Below the pieces are notes generated by a model. The model saw only the letters and a list, made by a program, of their open reading frames with translations, made no database searches and was not told the DNA's origin. From Oceanobacter sp. (lineage in GTDB: Bacteria > Pseudomonadota > Gammaproteobacteria > Pseudomonadales > Oceanobacteraceae), in NCBI GenBank assembly GCA_002733645.1, contig NVWL01000017.1:1-64000 (forward strand): 64,000 bases of DNA, read 5' to 3'. Both the position numbers and the translations under genes were made by a program. Each line of letters opens with the position of its first letter. Position 1 is the first letter of the stretch. Shown here one piece after another: positions 18,100 through 25,837 of the stretch.

Positions 18100-19235
18100 C
18101 GCAACACGCCCTTCATAGCACCATTAGCACCCACCCCATTCGCTTTGCGATCAAGTTGGCGACCATGTTGATGACCACGCTGACGACCAAAGGAAGACAA
18201 TCCTAACGATGCATCAGGCAAGCTAACCTCCCCTTTTTCTAATCGTTTTTGTAAGTACCTAAACGTTTGAATGGTTTGTGCGTAGAGATGATCTCCGCAA
18301 CGTACACCTGAATAAACGGTAGGCTGCTGGTCGCCTTGGGCTGCCACTGCGGGTTGAATCAAGGTGTCGTAGTCACACGTGCAAAATAGAGGAAAAGAAT
18401 AACGCTCTTCCGAGACTTTTCGGACACGATGAGTGGTTGCCTTAAAGCGTCCATTACTGAGGATTTCCATCATGTCGCCGACATTCACAATCAAACAGCC
18501 TGACTTTACGGGGGCATCAACCCACTTACCAGCACCGTTCAATACTTCTAATCCATCTGCGGTAGGTAACAACAAAGTAAAACACTCATAGTCAGTATGC
18601 GCTCCGATTCCCTCGCGATCCTGAGCTTGGGGTGAATAAGGGTAATGAATTAAGCGTAGCTGATTCGGTGGATTGCGCAGGTATGCATCAAAATAGTGCT
18701 CGTCTAACCCTAACGCGAGAGCAAAGCCACGGAAAAGATCTTTCCCCAGGTCGACTCCTGCACGATAGTAAGCACTAACATCGTCTTTAAAGCCTTGATC
18801 ATCAGGCCATTGTCCCGGCCCGAGCATTGGGCGATACAAAGACATATCGGTTAGGTCGTTATTTACGTCATAAGTTTCTTTTAAGTCTGGCTGATTTGTT
18901 GAACCATAAAAGTGCTCTTCACCTTCAGGCACATAACCACTGTGATTTTTTGAGTTGCCGATATAACAGCGCATTTTTTCAGCAAGCGGCTGTGCAAAAT
19001 ACGCACGAGCACACTGGATAAGCCGGTCGGATAGGTCCAACGGAATTCCGTGCCCTGAAATATAAAAGAAACCAACATTCGTTGCAGCCTCAGCCAACTC
19101 GGCCGCCACTCGATCACGTTCGCGGAAGTCGTCGGATCTTAATCCTGAAATATCAATTACCGGCAGAGCAGTGAAGTGTTTTGAAGACTCTAACGTCTTC
19201 GACTGAGAGGTAAAATTAGATGAAGTGCTAGGCAT
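18096..19235 (-). CDS. Isopenicillin-N-synthase-family Fe(II)/2-oxoglutarate oxygenase
   Basis: A 379-aa non-haem iron oxygenase. The N-terminal DIOX domain (LPVIDISGL, FFYISGHGIP) leads into the jelly-roll core with iron ligands His213 and Asp215 (GAHTDYECFT) and His269 (KATTHRV), and the co-substrate motif Arg278-x-Ser280 (ERYSFP). The C-terminal about 40 residues are Gly/Arg-rich and unlike the family. The ribosome binding site GGGAG sits seven bases before ATG 19235. Such enzymes oxidise very varied small molecules; the substrate is unknown. It forms a two-gene operon with the 299-aa protein. Confidence 0.85.
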   Translation of the reverse strand: MPSTSSNFTSQSKTLESSKHFTALPVIDISGLRSDDFRERDRVAAELAEAATNVGFFYISGHGIPLDLSDRLIQCARAYFAQPLAEKMRCYIGNSKNHSGYVPEGEEHFYGSTNQPDLKETYDVNNDLTDMSLYRPMLGPGQWPDDQGFKDDVSAYYRAGVDLGKDLFRGFALALGLDEHYFDAYLRNPPNQLRLIHYPYSPQAQDREGIGAHTDYECFTLLLPTADGLEVLNGAGKWVDAPVKSGCLIVNVGDMMEILSNGRFKATTHRVRKVSEERYSFPLFCTCDYDTLIQPAVAAQGDQQPTVYSGVRCGDHLYAQTIQTFRYLQKRLEKGEVSLPDASLGLSSFGRQRGHQHGRQLDRKANGVGANGAMKGVLR

Positions 19236-19424
19236 ATTCAGTCTCCCATGACTAAGTACAGGGTGACTGGTCGTCCAGTGGTGTTCCGGCGATGCCGTCC
19301 GGGTCGTCCCGGTTGTTTAATTGTCGACCCTTAAGAAAATATCAAAGCCCTTGCGCCATCGCTACAGCCATTGAGCCTTGGAGTTCACAAAGGTGCCCTT
19401 TAAATTGTTCTAAGAATCTACAGA

Positions 19425-19456
19425 CACAAAAAAGCCCGCACGTAGCGGGCTTCTTT
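19425..19456 (-). terminator. Intrinsic terminator after rpmE
   Basis: On the minus strand GCCCGC/GCGGGC stem (19434-19439 with 19445-19450) is followed by a T-rich run; located 14 bases beyond the rpmE stop. Confidence 0.9.
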
Positions 19457-19469
19457 GTGGGTTTCGATA

Positions 19470-19682
19470 TTACTTCTTGCCGAAGCCACCGAAACGCTTC
19501 TGGAACTTATCAATACGACCACCAGTATCAACAGTCTTCTGCTTACCAGTGTAGAACGGGTGGCATGCAGAACATACGTCCAAGTACATAGTACCCGGCT
19601 TAGTTGATTGGGTTTTTACAACGTTGCCACAAGAACACGTTGCTTCCAGAGTAGCGTACTCAGGATGAATACCGTCTTTCAT
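19470..19682 (-). CDS. rpmE: Ribosomal protein L31, zinc-binding form
   Basis: A 70-aa component of the large ribosomal subunit. Four cysteines (16, 18, 37 and 40; TCSCGN and [14 protein letters not shown]) define the zinc-binding C+ form, in contrast to the Cys-less paralogue made under zinc shortage. A GTGAGG-like ribosome binding site lies before ATG 19682, and the gene is divergent from priA, as in many gammaproteobacteria. Confidence 0.98.
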   Translation of the reverse strand: MKDGIHPEYATLEATCSCGNVVKTQSTKPGTMYLDVCSACHPFYTGKQKTVDTGGRIDKFQKRFGGFGKK

Positions 19683-19859
19683 AAATCACCTCACAGTCTT
19701 CTCGCCGCCACTTCCCGGGGACCATTTGAACAACTTTTTACAGTCTTGGCCCAATATCAGTAAGCACCGCGTTACTAGCAGTTATATACAGAGTTAGCCC
19801 TTGCAAGGGCAATTAGGACGCGCATAATACCAGAGCCTTTCATATCAGCAAGCATTTTC

Positions 19860-22067
19860 ATGTCCTTTTTCGTAGTCGATGTCGCCTTACCTGTCCCGCT
19901 ATTACGCACCTTTGATTACCTTCCTGTCGAAGGTGAGCAGCAAAGTGACTATCAAGCAGGCCAGCGTGTGCGGGCCGATTTTGGCCGCCAATTGCTCACC
20001 GGCATTGTATTGGGCACCCGAACGACAACAGAAGTTCCTCAGAATAAGCTCAAACCTTTATTGGCAAGACTGGATGATGTGCCTTTGATTAGCGAGGGAG
20101 ACTTATCCTTAGCGCGCTGGATGGCCGATTACTACCACCACAGCGTAGGCGATGTATTAGAACACTGGATTCCCGCCATGCTACGCCGTGGCGCTGCCTT
20201 AACCGAGGCGAATGAGTCCGGCTGGCAGCGCATTGCGCCGAACGATTCTGACCCCGTACTTCGCGGCGATAAGCAAAAAGCGCTGTGGCAGCGATTTATT
20301 GAGCAAACGGATATTCTCCACAGCCAGCTCACCAGTACCGGATTCTCGTTAGCTCAATGCCGACGTTTGGCCGAACTTGAATTAATTCGAGAAACCCACC
20401 AACTGCCACAACCTTTGATTCCTGCTACCCCCAAGCCCTTTCTCACACTCAATGGTGAACAAGAGAAAGCCCTGACCTTAATGAAGAATGAGCTGGGAAA
20501 ATTCCGCGCCTGCTTATTAGAGGGCGTTACTGGCTCGGGCAAGACTGAAGTTTATTTACAGCTCATTGATGCGGTGATTCAACAAGGCAAACAAGCCTTG
20601 GTATTGGTGCCTGAAATCGGACTGACACCACAAACTGTACAACGCTTTCAGGAGCGCTTCTCAGTACCTGTTGCTCTTTTGCACTCCGGTTTAAATGACA
20701 GAGAACGCTTGCAAGGCTGGCGACAAGCTAAAGAAGGCGTTGCAAGAATTCTAATCGGCACACGCTCCGCCGTGTTTACACCATTGCCAGATTTAGGGCT
20801 TATTATTCTCGACGAGGAACACGACGGCTCCTTTAAGCAACAAGATGGCCTGCGCTATTCTGCCCGTGACTTTGCTCTTGTACGTGCACATCAAGCCAAG
20901 GTGCCGGTATTGCTTGGCTCAGCAACGCCATCATTAGAAACCTTGCACAACGCCTTAAGTGGCCGCTACTTGCATGTAAAGCTCACACAGCGCGCAGGCA
21001 ATGCCAAACCACCCGGCATGAAACTGCACAGTATTTTGCATCAGCCGATGATTTCTGGGTTTGCAGAACCGGTACTGAGTGCCATAAAGCAGCATTTGGA
21101 TAATCAAAAACAAGTCTTAGTATTCCTTAATCGCCGAGGGTTTGCCCCCTTATTGGCCTGCCGACATTGTGGCTGGATGGCCGAGTGTCGCCGCTGCGAT
21201 GCGCGCTTAACACTGCATCAGTATCCACCGCATTTGCATTGCCATCACTGTGATCACCAACAGCCTGTCGTCCACACTTGCCCAGAATGCCATTCACCGG
21301 ATGTTGAAGCCGTTGGCCAAGGCACGGAGCGTATAGAAGAAAGCTTGTGTGAGTTGTTTCCACTCACACCGGTGCGCCGAGTTGACCGCGATACCGTGCG
21401 TACCAAACAAGCCTTTGATGAGTTGTTTAACGACATTCACCAAGGTGGTTCGTGCATATTAGTGGGCACCCAAATGCTGGCGAAAGGACATCACTTTCCG
21501 GACGTGACCTTAGTGGTGATACTCGACAGCGACGCCGGACTCTTCAGTGCTGACTTTCGTGGCATGGAACACTCGGCGCAATTAATTGAGCAAGTTGCCG
21601 GGCGCGCTGGCCGAGCCGACAACCCCGGCGATGTGTGGATACAAACTTTGTACGCCGACCACCCACAATTAAACTTATTAATTGATAACGGCTACCACGC
21701 GCTGGCCCTATCCATGTTGAAAGAACGCCTAGAACAGCAGCTTCCTCCCTACAGCCATATGGCCATGCTACGCAGCGAATGTGAAGACAAAAGGTTATCA
21801 CGACAGCTGACCGATCAAGCCCGGCATATGCTACAAGACTGGCTACGACAATACGGCAAAGGCAATGCCCCTGTTACTTTATTAGGCCCGTTTCCTGCCA
21901 TCATGGAACGCCGCAATGGGCGTTTTCGATACCAGTTACAGATATTCTGTCCAGAACGAAAATCGCTGCATCAGGCATTAGATGCGCTGGTAAAACAGCT
22001 ACAAAGTTTAAAAGGGTTTAACAAAGTGAGGTGGCACCTAGATGTAGACCCGGTAGATACACTTTAA
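19860..22067 (+). CDS. priA: Primosomal protein N', replication restart helicase
   Basis: A 735-aa 3'-to-5' DNA helicase that reloads the replisome at stalled forks. The N-terminal DNA-binding region (about 1-190) is followed by Walker A GVTGSGKT (222-229), DEEH Walker B (about 320), and a zinc-binding insertion with Cys pairs (CRHCGW, CRRCDA, CHHCDH, CPECHS). Helicase motifs LVGTQMLAKGHHFPDVTLV and QVAGRAGRA are intact. ATG 19860 fits the family's MSFFVVDVALPVP start. Divergent from rpmE. Confidence 0.98.
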   Translation: MSFFVVDVALPVPLLRTFDYLPVEGEQQSDYQAGQRVRADFGRQLLTGIVLGTRTTTEVPQNKLKPLLARLDDVPLISEGDLSLARWMADYYHHSVGDVLEHWIPAMLRRGAALTEANESGWQRIAPNDSDPVLRGDKQKALWQRFIEQTDILHSQLTSTGFSLAQCRRLAELELIRETHQLPQPLIPATPKPFLTLNGEQEKALTLMKNELGKFRACLLEGVTGSGKTEVYLQLIDAVIQQGKQALVLVPEIGLTPQTVQRFQERFSVPVALLHSGLNDRERLQGWRQAKEGVARILIGTRSAVFTPLPDLGLIILDEEHDGSFKQQDGLRYSARDFALVRAHQAKVPVLLGSATPSLETLHNALSGRYLHVKLTQRAGNAKPPGMKLHSILHQPMISGFAEPVLSAIKQHLDNQKQVLVFLNRRGFAPLLACRHCGWMAECRRCDARLTLHQYPPHLHCHHCDHQQPVVHTCPECHSPDVEAVGQGTERIEESLCELFPLTPVRRVDRDTVRTKQAFDELFNDIHQGGSCILVGTQMLAKGHHFPDVTLVVILDSDAGLFSADFRGMEHSAQLIEQVAGRAGRADNPGDVWIQTLYADHPQLNLLIDNGYHALALSMLKERLEQQLPPYSHMAMLRSECEDKRLSRQLTDQARHMLQDWLRQYGKGNAPVTLLGPFPAIMERRNGRFRYQLQIFCPERKSLHQALDALVKQLQSLKGFNKVRWHLDVDPVDTL

Positions 22068-22194
22068 ATATGACTGCAACGCGTGCGTCATAAAGATTCA
22101 CCCGACGAACAGACTGTTTGCACGTTTGACCATTCTGAATTTTCAGGCATGCTATCTATAACAATCAATAATTCGAACTAGCGGAGATACTTTC

Positions 22195-22365
22195 ATGAGT
22201 GAGCCAGTGATTGATCAGACACAAAATACTCAGAGCAAAGCGAACGAAACAACCGACTGGGACGACGTGTCGTTTCTTGATGAGTTGGAGCTAGGTGAAG
22301 TAGACCCTGAATCCTATCAAGAACAAGACGACGATGGCTGTGAAGGTGGGGCGTGTAAGATTTAA
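22195..22365 (+). CDS. Small acidic protein with C-terminal Cys-x4-Cys
   Basis: A 56-aa open frame from ATG 22195 with GGAG nine bases upstream. The protein is rich in Asp/Glu and ends DGCEGGACKI, placing Cys49 and Cys54 in a C-x4-C pair two residues from the end. The composition, spacing and ribosome binding site argue for a real gene rather than chance. No family is recognised with confidence. A hairpin (AGCCAGC/GCTGGCT, about 22364-22381) begins at its stop codon. The remainder of 22068-22521 shows only this gene, the hairpin and a possible attC remnant. Confidence 0.6.
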   Translation: MSEPVIDQTQNTQSKANETTDWDDVSFLDELELGEVDPESYQEQDDDGCEGGACKI

Positions 22366-22456
22366 GCCAGCTTTGCTGGCTATATGCGGATCAATCGGCT
22401 CGTTTGAGCTCGAAAAAGATGATTATGACTTGATATGTGTGTGTGGCATGACACAC

Positions 22457-22470
22457 CTAGCCTGTTAGAT
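22457..22470 (-). other. Possible remnant arm of an attC site
   Basis: On the minus strand ATCTAACAGGCTAG fits the RYYYAAC core used at integron attC sites and closely matches the start of the better site at 23169-23272 (TTAACAAGGCTA). The opposite arm is missing, so it would be a truncated site after the BrnT-type cassette. Confidence 0.35.
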
Positions 22471-22521
22471 ATTGGTCTGCGTTAAAACGGGGGAAGATCA
22501 ACCACTCTGCTACCTTTCTTG

Positions 22522-22647
22522 TTAGTGGTTTTTCTTATTATTCTTTTCACGTTGTTGCTCGATCAGCAATTTTCCAAAATTGGATTGGCCTTTTTTCTTC
22601 TTGGCTTCTTCCAGAGTTACTCTGGTTTTTTTTGATTTATTTTCCAT
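22522..22647 (-). CDS. 41-aa basic protein downstream of the BrnA-like gene
   Basis: A short open frame starting at ATG 22647, which overlaps the end of the upstream 64-aa gene by 11 bases. The protein begins MENKSKKTRVTLEEAKKKKG and shares the KTxRVTL opening with that gene's KTTRVTLDQIRKLK, then diverges and ends in a Lys/Asn-rich tail. It may be a duplicated or decayed piece of an antitoxin gene, or a third component of the toxin-antitoxin module. Its coding status is uncertain because of its size. Confidence 0.45.
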   Translation of the reverse strand: MENKSKKTRVTLEEAKKKKGQSNFGKLLIEQQREKNNKKNH

Positions 22648-22831
22648 TGGTGTCCCCTCTCACGACCTGAAATTCAGCCAGTTCTTCATCAGTAAGCTGG
22701 TATAAATCAGGGTCGTTCTCAATCATTTTGTCAATTTCTTCATCTGTCATACTCTTAACTTTCTGAGCATTAGATAAGCTTTTTAGCTTTCTAATCTGAT
22801 CAAGAGTAACTCTAGTTGTTTTTTCCGTCAT
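22637..22831 (-). CDS. Short BrnA-like antitoxin lacking the ribbon-helix-helix part
   Basis: A 64-aa protein whose start overlaps the stop of the BrnT-type toxin by four bases, the usual arrangement for this toxin-antitoxin pair. Segments RVTLDQIRKLKSLS and MTDEEIDKMIENDPDLYQL match the N-terminal half of BrnA/DUF4415-like antitoxins, which normally continue with a ribbon-helix-helix DNA-binding domain of about 40 residues. Here the protein ends at VVRGDTNGK, so toxin binding may be kept while operator binding is lost. The role is inferred from context. Confidence 0.65.
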   Translation of the reverse strand: MTEKTTRVTLDQIRKLKSLSNAQKVKSMTDEEIDKMIENDPDLYQLTDEELAEFQVVRGDTNGK

Positions 22832-23136
22832 GCCTCTAAACCTCTAGTAAAGTTACGACTAGTATATTGTTCTATGTCTTTCTTTTTAGCCGGTCGGACA
22901 GAAATAAGTCGATTCACAGGCTCTCCTGCTTCATACACTCTAACCGTATAGACTACAAACAATATGCCGAGCGGCCCTTTCCCTATTGTTTGATAGCGAA
23001 CCTCTCCATAATTTTTTCGATTATCTATTCGTTCTTGTCTAAACGGATCATCCCAAATGAGCACGGCATCATAAAAATCTATACCGCGCTCTAACAAGGT
23101 CTTTTGCCTCTTTGCTTCATCCCACTCAAATTCCAT
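22828..23136 (-). CDS. brnT: BrnT-family toxin (DUF497)
   Basis: A 102-aa RelE-fold ribonuclease-type toxin. The family pattern is clear: FEWDEAKRQKTLLERGIDFYDA, then WDDPFRQERIDNR, YGEVRY and the C-terminal RLISVRPAKKKDIEQY. BrnT proteins inhibit translation and are neutralised by an antitoxin encoded downstream, which fits the overlapping 64-aa gene. AAGGAG precedes ATG 23136 by a short distance. The gene lies directly after an attC-like hairpin with a short leader, as cassette genes do. Confidence 0.88.
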   Translation of the reverse strand: MEFEWDEAKRQKTLLERGIDFYDAVLIWDDPFRQERIDNRKNYGEVRYQTIGKGPLGILFVVYTVRVYEAGEPVNRLISVRPAKKKDIEQYTSRNFTRGLEA

Positions 23137-23168
23137 ATTTTCTCCTTGTGTTGATTAACGTGTAGATC

Positions 23169-23272
23169 GCTAACGTTGCCATAATTTGCAGTTTTGTAAT
23201 GGAGGCTTTTGTGCTATTTTTAAGCGCAAAAGGCGTAACGGAAAAACTGTCGAATTGATAGCCTTGTTAACC
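23169..23272 (-). other. Integron attC-like recombination site
   Basis: A 104-base imperfect palindrome between two minus-strand genes. Read on the minus strand, GGTTAACAAGGCTATC and the distal GGCAACGTTAGC pair, CAATTCGACAG pairs with CTGCAAATT leaving two extrahelical bases on one arm, then a central mismatch and an inner stem GCCTTTTGCGC / GCACAAAAGCC. This is the layout of attC sites (R'' and R' boxes, extrahelical bases, variable terminal loop). The R' box GTTAGCG deviates from GTTRRRY by its third R and last base. Confidence 0.6.
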
Positions 23273-23932
23273 TTGCCAGTTTTCTGGCTTGAGAAGCTTT
23301 TTTTTCTGCACAAAATATTCGTACTCTTTAATATTTTCATCTATGTTGATGCCAAGTTTCTTGGATTCCCTTTTTATAGCATCCAAGGGCCATGACTCGG
23401 GATCAATCTCCTCGTAATTTTTAAATATTTTTTGACCCTCGCCTAGCTGCTCATTCAGCGCCCAAAGAGCTTTCTTTATATGATCCTCAGAAACTCTGTC
23501 ATAAAGGGCGGATAGGGCTGAGTTAATTTTTTCATCAGAAATCTTCAGCTCTTTCAAGCTGCTTCGTATTTCTTCTGCATATTCCAGCTTATACTCTAAG
23601 TGCAAATATTGAAATGAGCTACTCACTGCCATTAGCGATGCTACCGGCGACGAAATACTTATGGCCAAGGATTTCACTTCATCTATAGCAGCGTAAGCTT
23701 CGGAAACAGCAGTATTGAGTTTTGCAGCGAAGCCAGCACCTTTAAATTCAGAAAACTTATCCAAATTCCAGAAAACTAAGGCAAATGACAATGCTATAAG
23801 ACTTAACGATGCAGCAGCGGTCTTTTCAATTACAGCCAAGGTAATCGGGACTAGCACTAGAGCGATAATCAAGAGGAAATTTATTGTATTTTTAAAGTTC
23901 ATTGACTTTTCACTCTCAGATTCTTTGCTCAT
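23267..23932 (-). CDS. Unknown membrane protein with two helices and coiled-coil tail
   Basis: An unrecognised protein of about 221 aa. After a polar start (MSKESESEKSMNFKN), two hydrophobic helices (about residues 13-55) form a hairpin, followed by a long acidic helical region and a Lys-rich end. ATG 23932 is chosen; GTG 23986 or ATG 23905 are alternatives, and none has a strong ribosome binding site. The AT-rich composition differs from the flanking core genes and the gene ends at an attC-like site, so it is probably a cassette gene. No function can be assigned. Confidence 0.6.
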   Translation of the reverse strand: MSKESESEKSMNFKNTINFLLIIALVLVPITLAVIEKTAAASLSLIALSFALVFWNLDKFSEFKGAGFAAKLNTAVSEAYAAIDEVKSLAISISSPVASLMAVSSSFQYLHLEYKLEYAEEIRSSLKELKISDEKINSALSALYDRVSEDHIKKALWALNEQLGEGQKIFKNYEEIDPESWPLDAIKRESKKLGINIDENIKEYEYFVQKKKLLKPENWQG

Positions 23933-24239
23933 TGAGGTAAACAGCGTAATAGTATGCCCGCACACTATTTCGGTTAGCCATAGCACTCTTATTTATAAAC
24001 CAGAGTTGTAACTGACTGATTTAGTTAGACTTTAAGCTAACACCCACCGACAAAGCGTGCAACTTGATTTGTAAGGTGTGCCAAGTATTTAATTTATTCA
24101 AAAATATACTGTATGTAGCCGATAAATCTATCAATTAGAGTAACGGCCTTTAACACAGAATAAACGTCGATTTTTTCGTTTGGTAAATCCTACTGAATAT
24201 TATCGATGATAAGCACTTCGGTATATTCAATGATGACGA

Positions 24240-25091
24240 TTATTCATCCACTAGCACGTCGCATTTATAAACGCCTTCATCTCCAGCCAATGTTTTTGTC
24301 AGTTTAGGTAGTAGCTCTGACATTTTTTTATGCAGCGTCCACGGTGGGTTGATCACGATCATGCCCGATGAAGTCATGCCACGCTCGTCATTGTCATCAG
24401 CACTCAGACCCAGTTCAAAGCGTTGAATGTTGCGAATGCCGCTGTGTACAAACTGACGTTCGAATTCGTTAATTTTATTGCGGTTAATCATTGGGTACCA
24501 AACCGCATAAGTACCACTGGGAAATTTTTTGTGGGCGTTTTTTATGGCCGTCACCACTTGGTCGTACTCTGTTTTTACTTCGTATGAGGGATCAACCAAC
24601 ACAACCGCACGGCGACTCGCAGGCGGTACTAGCCCTAACAAGCCTTTTAATCCGTCTTCTTTCGAAACTCGTATTTTGCGCTGTCGCTCTGTATTTTTAC
24701 TGAGAGTTTTAAAGTCTTCTGGATGCAGCTCGAATAACCATCCACGATCTTGACGACGCAGGTAGTGCTTAGCAAACGATGGGGAACCTGGGTAAAAGGA
24801 TAACTCCCTGCGGTCGGCTCCTGCTTCTTTATTGATGTCGTTGATTACGTCGAAATAACGTTCTAATTCAGGAAAGTCAGACGCTTCTAGCTTAGCAATA
24901 CCGTTTGAGTGCTCTTCGAGCTTTTTTGCATGCGCTGACTTCAAATTAAATAGCCCGGCACCCGAGTGCGTATCGATGTAGTCGAATCCTGCGTCTTTCT
25001 TGCAAAGGTGCTCCAGAATTTCAACAAGTACGATGTGCTTGAGTACGTCGGCAAAGTTGCCTGCGTGATAAGAGTGTCGGTAGCTCAACAT
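24240..25091 (-). CDS. rlmJ: 23S rRNA (adenine2030-N6)-methyltransferase
   Basis: A 283-aa Rossmann-fold methyltransferase that modifies A2030 in 23S rRNA. The N-terminus MLSYRHSYHAGNFADVLKH and the SAM loop YIDTHSGAGLF are typical of RlmJ; the helical subdomain follows. The catalytic tetrapeptide is DPSY (LVDPSYEVKTEYDQV) where E. coli has DPPY; serine is a known variation in N6-adenine enzymes, so activity is expected. It is monocistronic and divergent from pgpA. Confidence 0.95.
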   Translation of the reverse strand: MLSYRHSYHAGNFADVLKHIVLVEILEHLCKKDAGFDYIDTHSGAGLFNLKSAHAKKLEEHSNGIAKLEASDFPELERYFDVINDINKEAGADRRELSFYPGSPSFAKHYLRRQDRGWLFELHPEDFKTLSKNTERQRKIRVSKEDGLKGLLGLVPPASRRAVVLVDPSYEVKTEYDQVVTAIKNAHKKFPSGTYAVWYPMINRNKINEFERQFVHSGIRNIQRFELGLSADDNDERGMTSSGMIVINPPWTLHKKMSELLPKLTKTLAGDEGVYKCDVLVDE

Positions 25092-25227
25092 AGCTTAGTG
25101 TCTTCTGTTCTAGTCATTATGAGGTGTGCGCGTTTAACGCATTGTACATCAACCGATCAGTTAGTGAGCCTATGACAATTGCGTTATGATCTAGCCTTTA
25201 CACTCTCGACACCGCACTAGGAATCTT

Positions 25228-25713
25228 ATGACGCCGCCGAATATGAAAAACCCGATTCATTTGCTGGCTTTTGGCCTTGGCTCTGGTCTAGCACCGAAAG
25301 CACCGGGAACTTTTGGAACACTCGCAGCCTTGCCTGTTTGGTGGTTTCTATTACAAGGCGTCCCGACCTTGCCTTATGTTGGTGTGTTGCTGGCAGGTTT
25401 TGCGTTAGGAGTGGTGCTGTGCGAAATCACCTCTCGCGACATGGGTGTCCACGACTTTGGCGGCATCGTCTGGGATGAGTGGATCGGGGTATGGATCACT
25501 CTGATGTGGTTGCCGCTAGGTGGTGACATCTGGGCTGACTTAGCGTGGCTAGCCTACGGTTTCGCTCTGTTTCGCTTCTTTGACATCATTAAGCCTTGGC
25601 CGATTAAGTGGCTAGACCAAAAAGTACATGGTGGTTTTGGCATTATGATTGACGATGTACTGGCGGGTATTTTTGGTTTGGCTGTGGTGCAACTGACAGC
25701 TGCGTTGATCTAA
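25228..25713 (+). CDS. pgpA: Phosphatidylglycerophosphatase A
   Basis: Inner-membrane lipid phosphatase of 161 aa that converts phosphatidylglycerophosphate to phosphatidylglycerol. Signatures are LAPKAPGTFGTLAALP, DFGGIVWDEWIGVW and FRFFDIIKPWPI, with GGFGIMIDDVLAGIF near the C-terminus and about four hydrophobic helices. AGGA lies five bases before ATG 25228. In many relatives it follows thiL, which is not present here. Confidence 0.96.
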   Translation: MTPPNMKNPIHLLAFGLGSGLAPKAPGTFGTLAALPVWWFLLQGVPTLPYVGVLLAGFALGVVLCEITSRDMGVHDFGGIVWDEWIGVWITLMWLPLGGDIWADLAWLAYGFALFRFFDIIKPWPIKWLDQKVHGGFGIMIDDVLAGIFGLAVVQLTAALI

Positions 25714-25728
25714 TCCAACAGCTCTAAA

Positions 25729-25754
25729 CATGGGCAGCGATAACGCTGCCTATG
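25729..25754. other. Hairpin between convergent genes
   Basis: An 11-pair stem (CATGGGCAGCG with CGCTGCCTATG, one G-U) and ATAA loop lies 15 bases after pgpA. There is no T-run, so it may stabilise mRNA ends rather than terminate. Confidence 0.4.
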
Positions 25755-25837
25755 CACAATACAAACACTCTCAGTAATAAGAGCTGTGAGCGCTGATCTA
25801 AATCAATGAGCCTTTGTTCAGCGCAATGCTCAATCAA

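Noticed and set aside
19390-19410. Possible third copy of the MITE end (AAAGGTGCCCTTT)
   Set aside because: Only about nine bases match the terminal repeat and no partner end or interior similarity was found.
24036-24110. Complete attC site upstream of the 221-aa membrane-protein gene
   Set aside because: A GTTAGC core is present, but the paired RYYYAAC arm could not be found, so only the isolated core is noted.
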